From a bacterium (GTDB lineage Bacteria; Patescibacteriota; Microgenomatia; Woykebacterales; RBG-16-39-9b), in assembly GCA_030690175.1 (NCBI GenBank), contig JAUYHE010000045.1:1-10747 (forward strand): a stretch of 10,747 nt of DNA, read 5' to 3'. A model generated the notes under the pieces. It made no database searches. It was not told the DNA's origin and saw only the letters and a program-made list of their open reading frames with translations. This document shows positions 1 to 5,553 of this stretch, in pieces. How positions within the stretch are numbered: the stretch's first letter is position 1; the number at the start of each line of letters is the position of its first letter. The translations under genes and the position numbers were made by a program.

Positions 1-194
1 AAAAGTTCCTGTAGGGAACGCAGTTCCTCTTCGGCCCTTTCTAGTTGGATCTGCCGGTCCGCCAACTGGACCTGGGCGTCCTCCACTCGCGCATTCAGAT
101 CATCCATCCTCTGCCTAAGCCAGAACCAAGAGGACACAGCAATAAGAATGACGATGGCCAGTAGAACCGCATTCAAACGCGCTAGAGACCTCAT
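1..194 (-). CDS. Membrane-anchored coiled-coil protein (partial, C-terminus outside window)
   Basis: I translated this directly; it is cut by the left edge of the window after 64 codons. It opens with ATG at 194-192, five bases after a perfect AGGAGG (200-205). The N-terminus is short and basic (MRSLARLN), followed by one hydrophobic segment at about residues 9-25 ending in WFWLRQR. From about residue 28 the chain is a charged, Glu/Gln/Leu-rich helix with heptad-like spacing and no proline, typical of a coiled coil. The expected topology is a cytoplasmic tail, one membrane helix and an extracytoplasmic coiled coil. This shape is shared by FtsL/FtsB/DivIC-type division proteins and by many unrelated anchored proteins, so I give no name. 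It is separated from the upstream CorC-like gene by about 140 bases and carries its own ribosome binding site, so it is probably a separate transcription unit. The reading frame and start are well supported; the function is unknown. Confidence 0.8.
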   Translation of the reverse strand, partial: MRSLARLNAVLLAIVILIAVSSWFWLRQRMDDLNARVEDAQVQLADRQIQLERAEEELRSLQEL

Positions 195-260
195 CGTTCC
201 CTCCTTGTTGGGGACCGGTGTCTTCTCTCCCAAACTTGTGTCATTTTAACATCTTACACA

Positions 261-291
261 AATTTAGGAGAATCGGCGAGGCGATTGCCAA
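261..291 (-). promoter_or_regulatory. Weak candidate promoter for the coiled-coil gene
   Basis: On the minus strand a TTGGCA (286-291) matches the -35 consensus at five of six positions. The best -10 that follows is TAAATT (261-266) with a long 19-base spacer. Other AT-rich -10 candidates, TAAGAT and TTAAAAT, lie a little further downstream. A small inverted repeat (AATCG/CGATT, 271-286) lies in the spacer and is too weak to be called a terminator for the preceding gene. The gap probably holds the promoter, but the exact hexamers are uncertain. Confidence 0.25.
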
Positions 292-335
292 ACAAACATA
301 TTATCACGCTATAGGTTGAGTATCAAGTTGGTAGA

Positions 336-1571
336 TCAGATCGCGGGCAGTCGATAAAGTCGGACGCGGTGGATGGAGCGTTCATCAGCTTCTTCGATTT
401 CTATTTCAAAATGCTTTAGCCGGATTTTCTCCCCTTTTTTGGGAATGCGGCCTATTTGCGTTTCAACAAGCCCGGCCAAGGTGGTAAAACCGTCTCCTTT
501 CAAATTTACATGTAGAATTTGTTCTAGATCTGTTACCCGGGCTGACCCAGCGATACGGAAACCACCACCCTTTAACGGTTTGACTACTCGCTCTACTTTC
601 AAACTTTTATCAAAAATATCGCCGACAATTTCTTCCAAGATATCTTCGAGAGACGCTACTCCAGAAAAACTACCGTGCTCATCCACCACCAGGGCAAATT
701 TCTTTTTTCGTTTAGCAAAATCACTTAGCAAATCGGCCACCTTCTTACTCTCCGGGACAATAAAAGGAGGTACCGCAAGTTCTTTTACTTGAGTATTCCA
801 GCTTCTTTTTTGGATTTCTCGGAGAGCAAAATCGATATCAAACACTCCTATTATATTCTCCTCGTCGCCCTCGAAAACAGGAAATCGGGAATAGTCTGTT
901 TTTACGATGGTCGGCATCACCTCGCTCAAGGTTTTGTTGCCATCCAGATAAACCACACTGATCTCCGGTGTCATTACCTCGACTACTTTAACATCCTCAA
1001 ATTCCACCACGTTTTCCATAATTTCGGCTGCATCTGCTCCTAAAAGCCCCGCTTCTTCGCTAATTGCAATGACGCTTTTTAGTTCCTCTTCACTAACTAG
1101 TGGCGCACTACCGGCAGCAAAGTTTTTGGTGAAAAATGTTGAAATAGCTTCCAAGGTAGTTACAGCTGGGTAAAGAAAGTAACCAATTATTTCCAAAATT
1201 GGGCCCGCGAAAAGAGCAAAACCGGCTGGACGATGGGCCGCCAAACTTTTTGGTAGAGAATCGCCAAGGATAAGTAGTATGACGGTCGTGGCTCCAGTTG
1301 CAACACCAATACCCAAGGAACCAAAGGCGGTTGTTGCTAGAAAAGTAGCGTAAGAAGCGATGAAGATGTTTACCAGATTATTTCCGACCAATATTGTGGC
1401 TAGCAGCCGGTTTGGGTTGGATTTCAACCTAGTCAAAGCCGCCGCCCCTGCTTTTTCTTCTTTGACCAAAGAGTGGAGCTTGAAACGGCTGATCGAAAAA
1501 ATCGCTGTTTCGCTACCAGCAAAAAAAGCGGAAAGAATTAAAAGAATCAAAAAAATCAAAATTTCTATCAT
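336..1571 (-). CDS. CNNM/CorC (HlyC-CorB) family membrane protein, probable Mg2+/Co2+ transporter
   Basis: This 411-residue protein has the full CNNM/CorC layout. The N-terminal DUF21 membrane domain (residues 1 to about 145) contains the signature AFFAGSETA at 15-23, the GNNLVN turn at 63-68 and GDSLPK at 103-108. An acidic helical linker (160-195) leads into a pair of CBS domains (about 196-320), including VMTPEI and VVDEHGSFSGVASLEDILEEIVGDI. The C-terminal CorC_HlyC domain (about 325-405) contains GDGFTTLAGLV. Family members export or balance Mg2+ and are regulated by ATP binding to the CBS pair; older annotations call them hemolysins. One departure is Asp in GDSLPK, where the family usually has Glu (GExxPK). 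The gene begins 17 bases after the topA stop, without a visible Shine-Dalgarno, so it is probably cotranscribed with topA. The ATG start is right because the membrane domain begins immediately. The transported ion is not proven. Confidence 0.92.
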   Translation of the reverse strand: MIEILIFLILLILSAFFAGSETAIFSISRFKLHSLVKEEKAGAAALTRLKSNPNRLLATILVGNNLVNIFIASYATFLATTAFGSLGIGVATGATTVILLILGDSLPKSLAAHRPAGFALFAGPILEIIGYFLYPAVTTLEAISTFFTKNFAAGSAPLVSEEELKSVIAISEEAGLLGADAAEIMENVVEFEDVKVVEVMTPEISVVYLDGNKTLSEVMPTIVKTDYSRFPVFEGDEENIIGVFDIDFALREIQKRSWNTQVKELAVPPFIVPESKKVADLLSDFAKRKKKFALVVDEHGSFSGVASLEDILEEIVGDIFDKSLKVERVVKPLKGGGFRIAGSARVTDLEQILHVNLKGDGFTTLAGLVETQIGRIPKKGEKIRLKHFEIEIEEADERSIHRVRLYRLPAI

Positions 1572-1588
1572 GGCAGACTACTACAATT

Positions 1589-3709
1589 TTAAATTGTTTT
1601 GGTCGGTGTGTCACTTCTCTGTTTAACTAGCTCTTGTTGTGGCAACCTCCAGCTCATCCATTTACACTTTGGGTAGCCTCCGCAACCGTAAAACGGTCGG
1701 CCCCGACGAGTTCGCTTGACCACAATCGAATCCTCACTCTCTGGACATTTGGCATCCAACCTTTCCTCAAAAGCCTTTGTGTACTTGTGTTCTGGAAACG
1801 CCTCGCAAGCGAGGAATTTGCCAAACCGTCCGTAGCGAATTACGAGTGGGTGGCCTTCTGGACATTTCTCGCTCGTAAGTTCCAGGAATACTTTTACTTT
1901 ATCGCTCTCCTCGAATGTTTTGGCTAGCTTCTCTGAAAACGGACCGTAAAATTCACTTACTGTCGGTACCCATTTTTTCTCGCCACCCGCGATATCATCT
2001 AACGACTCCTCCATCTTCGCCGTGAAAGAATAATCAAAGACCCCTGGAAAATTTTTCACCAGAAAGTCGTTCACTGCTGCTCCAAGAGGCGTCGGGCGAA
2101 ATTTTCTTTGCTCCAGCTCCACGTAATTTCTTTCCTGAATAGTTGAAATAATTGGCGCGTAAGTGCTAGGCCGTCCTATGCCTTTTTCTTCAAGGGTTTT
2201 TATCAAAGAAGCTTCGGTGTATCTGGGTGGCGGCTGCGTAAAGTGTTGGCTCGGAAGGATTTTGTTTAAATCAAGTTTCGTTCCTTGGGTAAGGGGTGGG
2301 ACGATCTTTTCTTCTCCGGCGATGTCACCCTCTTCTCGTCCGTAAACCTTCTGGTAGCCCGGAAATTTCACTACCGACCCAACTGCTCTAAACAAATAGC
2401 TGGTCTCTGGTCTCTGGTCTCTGGTCGCTGTCACCTCCAAGGTAACTTGATCATAAACTGCCTCGGCCATCTGGCCCGCCACAAACCTTTTCCAAATTAG
2501 GTCGTAAAGTTTCTTGTGGTCATTTGACATTTGGATTTTGACATTTGATATTCCAACGTCCGTCGGCCGTATCGCTTCGTGAGCCTCTTGAGCCAATTTA
2601 CTTTTTGTTTTATAAACTCTTACCGAAGTCGGTAAAAATTCTGGGCCGAAAGTTTCCTTAATATATTTTCTCGCTGAATTCAAAGCAATTGGTGCCAAAT
2701 TTAGAGAGTCAGTACGGTGATACGTAATATATCCTTGTTCATATAAATCTTGAGCCAGCTTCATCGTTTTTTTCGCGGTGAAACCAAAAGAGTTTGCCGC
2801 TGTTTGGGTCATGGTGGAAGTGGTAAAGGGCGGACCTGGGTATTTTTTAACTTCTTTTTCTTCTTTTTGCGAAACTTGCCAGTTTGTTTCTGGTTTTTCC
2901 AAATCTTTGACAATCGTGTCTGCCTCTTTGTTATTTTTAATCTGCACCTTCTTCCCTTGTTTCTGAACCAATTCTGCTTCAAACTCATTTGGCATTTGGG
3001 CTTTGTCTAGCCCACGAAGTGGTCGCAGAGCGCGAAGCGATCTATTTGGCATTTGTTCTCGCAAGAGAGCAGCAATACTCCAATACTCAACCGACACAAA
3101 TTGCTCTATTTCTCTCTCTCGTTCAACGATAAGCCGGACCGTCACCGACTGCACTCGACCGGCGGAAAGGCCGCTTTTTACCTTTTTCCAAAGAAGTGGA
3201 GAAAGTTTATAACCCACCAGACGATCCAAAACCCGTCGGGCCACTTGGGCATCCACAAGCTTCAAGTCAATAGTTCTGGGGCTCTTGAGAGCCGCAGCAA
3301 CGGCTTCTTTTGTTATTTCATGAAAGACAATACGAGAGAATTTTGAATCCTCCTTAGTTCTACTTTTTAATTTTGTGCCCAAAGAGCCAAGTTTTGCTTT
3401 ATTTTGAATTCCAGCAGCTAGTTGCTGGACGTGCCAAGCTATCGCTTCACCTTCCCTATCCGGATCTGTAGCCAGAATAATATTTTTGGCTGCTCCCAAA
3501 ATATCTCGCAGGTGTTCGACGGTTTTTCTTTTTGCTCGAGGAATCACATATTCTGGCTCGAAGTTTTTTTCAACATCAACACCCAGTTTAGCCTTGGGTA
3601 AATCACGGACGTGACCCATTGAAGCTTCAATTTTATATTTATTTCCTAAGAAATTAGAAAGTGTTCGCGCTTTGGTAGGAGATTCTACGATAATGAGAGT
3701 TTCGGACAT
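1589..3709 (-). CDS. topA: DNA topoisomerase I (type IA)
   Basis: A 706-residue type IA topoisomerase, which relaxes negative supercoils by passing one strand through a transient break held by a 5'-phosphotyrosine. The N-terminal Toprim domain shows IIVESPTKA with catalytic Glu9 and the metal-binding DPDREGE at 82-88. SAGRVQSVTVRLIVERE is at 182-198. The active-site region is GYITYHRTDS, with nucleophile Tyr330 and Arg332. HEAIRPTD (377-384) and EEKGIGRPSTYA (507-518) follow. The C-terminus holds two degraded zinc ribbons (about 615-641 and 654-682) with several ligand cysteines replaced. Compared with E. coli TopA there are extra loops at about 101-124, 218-241, 386-396 and 428-438; three of these are encoded by short repeats, described separately. 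No Shine-Dalgarno precedes the ATG, and a promoter lies immediately upstream. The gene follows dprA, apart from the small interposed gene, and probably shares its transcript with the CorC-like gene downstream. Confidence 0.97.
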   Translation of the reverse strand: MSETLIIVESPTKARTLSNFLGNKYKIEASMGHVRDLPKAKLGVDVEKNFEPEYVIPRAKRKTVEHLRDILGAAKNIILATDPDREGEAIAWHVQQLAAGIQNKAKLGSLGTKLKSRTKEDSKFSRIVFHEITKEAVAAALKSPRTIDLKLVDAQVARRVLDRLVGYKLSPLLWKKVKSGLSAGRVQSVTVRLIVEREREIEQFVSVEYWSIAALLREQMPNRSLRALRPLRGLDKAQMPNEFEAELVQKQGKKVQIKNNKEADTIVKDLEKPETNWQVSQKEEKEVKKYPGPPFTTSTMTQTAANSFGFTAKKTMKLAQDLYEQGYITYHRTDSLNLAPIALNSARKYIKETFGPEFLPTSVRVYKTKSKLAQEAHEAIRPTDVGISNVKIQMSNDHKKLYDLIWKRFVAGQMAEAVYDQVTLEVTATRDQRPETSYLFRAVGSVVKFPGYQKVYGREEGDIAGEEKIVPPLTQGTKLDLNKILPSQHFTQPPPRYTEASLIKTLEEKGIGRPSTYAPIISTIQERNYVELEQRKFRPTPLGAAVNDFLVKNFPGVFDYSFTAKMEESLDDIAGGEKKWVPTVSEFYGPFSEKLAKTFEESDKVKVFLELTSEKCPEGHPLVIRYGRFGKFLACEAFPEHKYTKAFEERLDAKCPESEDSIVVKRTRRGRPFYGCGGYPKCKWMSWRLPQQELVKQRSDTPTKTI
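2400..2427. repeat. Tandem heptamer CTGGTCT x4 inside topA
   Basis: On the plus strand the heptamer CTGGTCT occurs three times in tandem and then once as CTGGTCG. On the coding strand it gives residues 428-437 of TopA (ATRDQRPETS), in a stretch with no family motif. The 7-bp period does not fit codons, so each unit is read in a different frame, yet the gene stays open. A degenerate relative lies in dprA at 4544-4571. Confidence 0.8.
2523..2547. repeat. Paired 11-bp direct repeat TTTGACATTTG inside topA
   Basis: TTTGACATTTG occurs at 2523-2533 and again at 2537-2547, three bases apart. On the coding strand it encodes most of ISNVKIQMSN (TopA residues 387-396), between the conserved HEAIRPTD motif and KKLYDLIWKRF. 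In ordinary TopA proteins this is a short variable linker, so the repeat has been tolerated in a loop. Confidence 0.75.
2987..3055. repeat. Insert in topA bounded by 12-bp direct repeats
   Basis: ATTTGGCATTTG occurs at 2987-2998 and 3044-3055. Between the copies, on the coding strand, are two small snap-back elements with TTC loops (CGC-TTC-GCG and CCAC-TTC-GTGG). Together they encode TopA residues 219-241, a basic Leu/Arg-rich stretch framed by two QMPN peptides. It sits at a beta-hairpin turn (after YWSIAALL, before FEAELV), where most TopA proteins need only a few residues. It therefore looks like an in-frame insertion of a repetitive element. Confidence 0.7.
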
Positions 3710-3719
3710 AATCTTATCT

Positions 3720-3748
3720 ACTATATCAGAGGGGTAAAGTATTAAAAA
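3720..3748 (-). promoter_or_regulatory. Promoter of topA with extended -10
   Basis: On the minus strand TTTTTA (3743-3748), a 17-base spacer and TATAGT (3720-3725) form a sigma-70-type promoter, and TGA directly before the -10 makes an extended -10 (TGn). Only ten bases separate the -10 from the topA ATG. The expected transcription start is therefore at most a few bases before the start codon, which fits the missing Shine-Dalgarno. The -35 is formed by the U-tract of the terminator upstream. Confidence 0.55.
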
Positions 3749-3779
3749 GTGGAAAGCACCGCGAGTGTGGGCGGTGCTT
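3741..3779 (-). terminator. Rho-independent terminator after the 106-residue gene
   Basis: Read on the minus strand, AAGCACCGC pairs perfectly over nine bases with GCGGTGCTT (3754-3762 with 3771-3779), around an 8-base loop, and a run of five T follows within five bases. It starts 18 bases after the stop codon of the small gene, so it very probably ends that transcript. Confidence 0.8.
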
Positions 3780-3797
3780 ATCTACGATCGGGTAAAT

Positions 3798-4118
3798 TTA
3801 GGCAGCGCGACGGAGTGTCTTTTGCGTGGGTCGGTCAAGAAAAAGTCGCTCAACCCAAACAGCAGCCAAAACCCGAGCTTTGGAGAACGGCATCTGCTCT
3901 GCGTCAAGGTATTCTCGCACTCTGCCGAGATCTCCTCCAAAACGATCGTAGGTGTCTGCTAGTTGCGCCACTGCAGAACGGTCATCTTGGAAGTACGCGT
4001 ACCTTGGGTTTACCAGGTATATTACGGTTAGCTGTCGCAAGAACCGGACCAAACCCGGTAACCCGTCGCCTCTCGTGGGTTTTACCCGCGGCTGGAACCG
4101 AAGTATCTCTCCCCACAT
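3798..4118 (-). CDS. Hypothetical protein, 106 residues, single-gene transcription unit
   Basis: I do not recognise this protein. It is basic and probably mostly helical, with two helix-rich parts (about residues 18-36 and 45-98), no signal peptide, no clear membrane helix and no cysteine or metal motif. The C-terminus is arginine-rich (KTLRRAA). The open frame extends eight codons further upstream to an ATG at 4142. I chose the second ATG (4118-4116, MWGEIL) because AGGAAG (4126-4131) lies seven bases before it, and because the predicted transcription start near 4138 falls after the upstream ATG. The gene has its own promoter and a strong terminator, which argues that it is real even though a longer plus-strand frame overlaps it. 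Its Shine-Dalgarno style and GC-rich codons resemble those of the hydrolase gene rather than topA or dprA, so it may be an accessory or lineage-specific gene inserted between dprA and topA. Confidence 0.75.
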   Translation of the reverse strand: MWGEILRFQPRVKPTRGDGLPGLVRFLRQLTVIYLVNPRYAYFQDDRSAVAQLADTYDRFGGDLGRVREYLDAEQMPFSKARVLAAVWVERLFLDRPTQKTLRRAA

Positions 4119-4144
4119 CTTCTCACTTCCTTTCTGGGACATTT

Positions 4145-4173
4145 AGAATAAACAAATTTTTTAACCGAGTCAA
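4145..4173 (-). promoter_or_regulatory. Promoter of the 106-residue gene
   Basis: TTGACT (4168-4173) is five of six to the -35 consensus, the spacer is exactly 17 bases, and TATTCT (4145-4150) is a four of six -10. Transcription would start near 4138, giving a leader of about 20 bases that contains the AGGAAG Shine-Dalgarno. Confidence 0.55.
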
Positions 4174-4209
4174 CACACAAGCACTAGATTTCTTGATTTA
4201 AAACGCTTC

Positions 4210-4238
4210 TTGACTACTTTTAAATTGCTTGCTAGACT
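4210..4238 (+). promoter_or_regulatory. Candidate plus-strand promoter in the dprA-side gap
   Basis: TTGACT (4210-4215), a 17-base spacer and TAGACT (4233-4238), with TGC before the -10 as an extended -10. It is oriented away from the promoter of the 106-residue gene, so the two form a divergent pair. It would drive the only plus-strand transcript in the window, running antisense into the 3' end of dprA. The 4143-4351 gap otherwise shows no RNA gene or clear terminator. Confidence 0.35.
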
Positions 4239-4244
4239 GCCGAC

Positions 4245-4355
4245 TTGAAGAAAGACCAGTCTGCGAAAAGGAGAAAATCGGTGCTCCTAGTAGCAGCCGC
4301 GTTACTTGCATTAGATAGATCTCAAGGCGACACACAACCGGCTTTTCCCATTTAA
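4245..4355 (+). CDS. Possible tiny secreted or membrane peptide (36 residues)
   Basis: A plus-strand frame opens with TTG at 4245, where the promoter above would start transcription. It contains an in-frame GTG at 4281, seven bases after AAGGAG (4268-4273), and ends with TAA at 4353-4355. The longer form begins MKKDQSAKRRKS and continues with a hydrophobic run, VLLVAAALLAL, like a small signal peptide or membrane peptide; the GTG form has 24 residues. The stop overlaps the dprA stop codon on the other strand. No terminator is visible. The frame is short and could be chance, so I report it only because promoter, ribosome site and signal-like sequence coincide. Confidence 0.2.
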   Translation: MKKDQSAKRRKSVLLVAAALLALDRSQGDTQPAFPI

Positions 4356-5437
4356 TAGTTTAGGGAGTAATTACCGCTACCAAGAGATTTTATTTTACCC
4401 TTTATTTCCATCAGAGAAAGCAAAGAACCTACTTTCGCGGTTGTTATCTTTGAAGCACGAGTAATCTCGTCCACATGCACTGGTCCGTTTAGTAAAAGAT
4501 CCAATACCGCTTGTTCTTCTACCGAATCCCCTTTTACTTCTCCCTGGCCACTGGTTATTGGTCTCTGACCGCTAACTTGCAACTCTTCCAAAATGTCCTC
4601 CACGTTCATCACTAGCTTTGCTCCTTGCTTAATAAGGGTTGCTGGGCCTCTGGCTAGCCGCGAATAAATCGGGCCGGGCACAGCAAACACTTCTCTTCCT
4701 TGCTCGGCAGCACACCCAGCTGTAATAAGTGAACCGGAGTCTTCACCAGCTTCAGTAACAAGAACGCCAAGAGATAGGCCACTAATTATCCGATTTCGGG
4801 CCGGAAAATTGCCTGGTATGCTATCCATTCCAACCGGGAATTCACTAATCACAGCACCTCCCCCGCTAGCAATTTCCTTTGCCAGCGCTTCATTTTCTGC
4901 AGGGTAGATTTTGTCGACTCCGCCGCCAAGTACGGCGATGGTCTTACCAACGTTGCCAATTGTGACTCGATGAGCGTATGAATCAACTCCACGCGCCAAA
5001 CCAGATACAACCACAAAACCACTCGCGACAAGCTCCCTCACTAAAATCTCGGTGACTTCCCTCCCGTAGCTTGTCATTTTGCGTGTTCCGACCACCCCGA
5101 TGATCCTTTCCCCCTTTGGAATTTCTCCCTTCACGTACAAAACCGGCGGCGCGTCAGAAATTTCTTTAAGGAGTTTTGGGTAATTTTCATCGTTTAATGT
5201 TATCACTTCAATATTTAGTTTGCTAACCTTATCCAAATATATTTGTGTATCAAAGTTTTTTCGATAATGGGTAAATTGTTGAAATAGCTTTGGTGTAAGA
5301 GCTTTTTGTAGAATCTTGTCTGGCGCTTTCCAAACAGCTTCTGCGGTCTTGAAGTGTTTGGTAAGAAGTTGAAATCTTACCGGTCCTATCCCGGGAGCGG
5401 CGGCAAGAGCAATATAAAACGGCAGATCACGTTTCAT
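4352..5437 (-). CDS. dprA: DNA processing protein DprA (Smf)
   Basis: A 361-residue DprA. The protein binds incoming single-stranded DNA in the cytoplasm and loads RecA onto it during natural transformation. A helix-hairpin-helix-like start (AAAPGIGPVRFQLL, 12-25) is followed by the Rossmann-type DNA_processg_A domain. Its hallmarks are VVGTRKMTSYG (115-125), SGLARGVDSYAH (145-156), VLGGGVDKIYPAEN (169-182), FPARNRIISGLS (211-222) and SGSLITAGCAAEQGREVFAVPG (234-255). A winged-helix domain of the DprA C-terminal type occupies about 305-358. A repeat-derived linker lies at about 288-300. The ATG has no Shine-Dalgarno, but a perfect TATAAT sits seven bases before it. The 116-base gap from mrdA holds that promoter and a 10-bp palindrome (GTTAGCTAAC, 5521-5530), with no clear terminator. 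Confidence 0.96.
   Translation of the reverse strand: MKRDLPFYIALAAAPGIGPVRFQLLTKHFKTAEAVWKAPDKILQKALTPKLFQQFTHYRKNFDTQIYLDKVSKLNIEVITLNDENYPKLLKEISDAPPVLYVKGEIPKGERIIGVVGTRKMTSYGREVTEILVRELVASGFVVVSGLARGVDSYAHRVTIGNVGKTIAVLGGGVDKIYPAENEALAKEIASGGGAVISEFPVGMDSIPGNFPARNRIISGLSLGVLVTEAGEDSGSLITAGCAAEQGREVFAVPGPIYSRLARGPATLIKQGAKLVMNVEDILEELQVSGQRPITSGQGEVKGDSVEEQAVLDLLLNGPVHVDEITRASKITTAKVGSLLSLMEIKGKIKSLGSGNYSLNY
4544..4571. repeat. Degenerate heptamer repeat inside dprA, related to the topA repeat
   Basis: Read in sevens on the plus strand the sequence is CTGGCCA, CTGGTTA, TTGGTCT, CTGACCG. Each is one to three bases from the CTGGTCT unit repeated in topA. On the coding strand it gives SGQRPITSGQ (residues 289-298), in the linker between the Rossmann and winged-helix domains of DprA. 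Confidence 0.5.
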
Positions 5438-5444
5438 GGAGAAG

Positions 5445-5450
5445 ATTATA
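5445..5450 (-). promoter_or_regulatory. Perfect -10 box placed for a leaderless dprA mRNA
   Basis: TATAAT on the minus strand ends seven bases before the dprA ATG, so the usual start distance puts transcription on the A of the start codon. The best -35 is poor (TATACA, 19-base spacer). No Shine-Dalgarno can be seen between the box and the ATG (CTTCTCC), which supports a leaderless transcript. Confidence 0.5.
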
Positions 5451-5553
5451 TATCAAGCTTTTTAATTATTGTATAGTTAGTTTCAGGATGTTGAAAGAAA
5501 ATGGGGTATTTTAGGAATTTGTTAGCTAACTAAAGCAATCCCTCACCTTTATG

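Noticed and set aside
1801..1814. Near-palindrome CCTCGC-AA-GCGAGG within topA
   Set aside because: It encodes the conserved F-L-A-C-E-A region of a zinc ribbon in frame and has a 2-base centre and no T-run, so it is probably a coding coincidence.
3749..4201. A 150-codon plus-strand frame covering the 106-residue minus-strand gene
   Set aside because: It begins within a terminator stem region with no Shine-Dalgarno, while the minus-strand gene has promoter, ribosome site and terminator in the right order. The plus frame is most likely a shadow.
5521..5530. 10-bp palindrome GTTAGCTAAC between mrdA and dprA as a terminator or operator
   Set aside because: Short, AT-rich, without a following T-tract and away from the -10 box; chance is likely.
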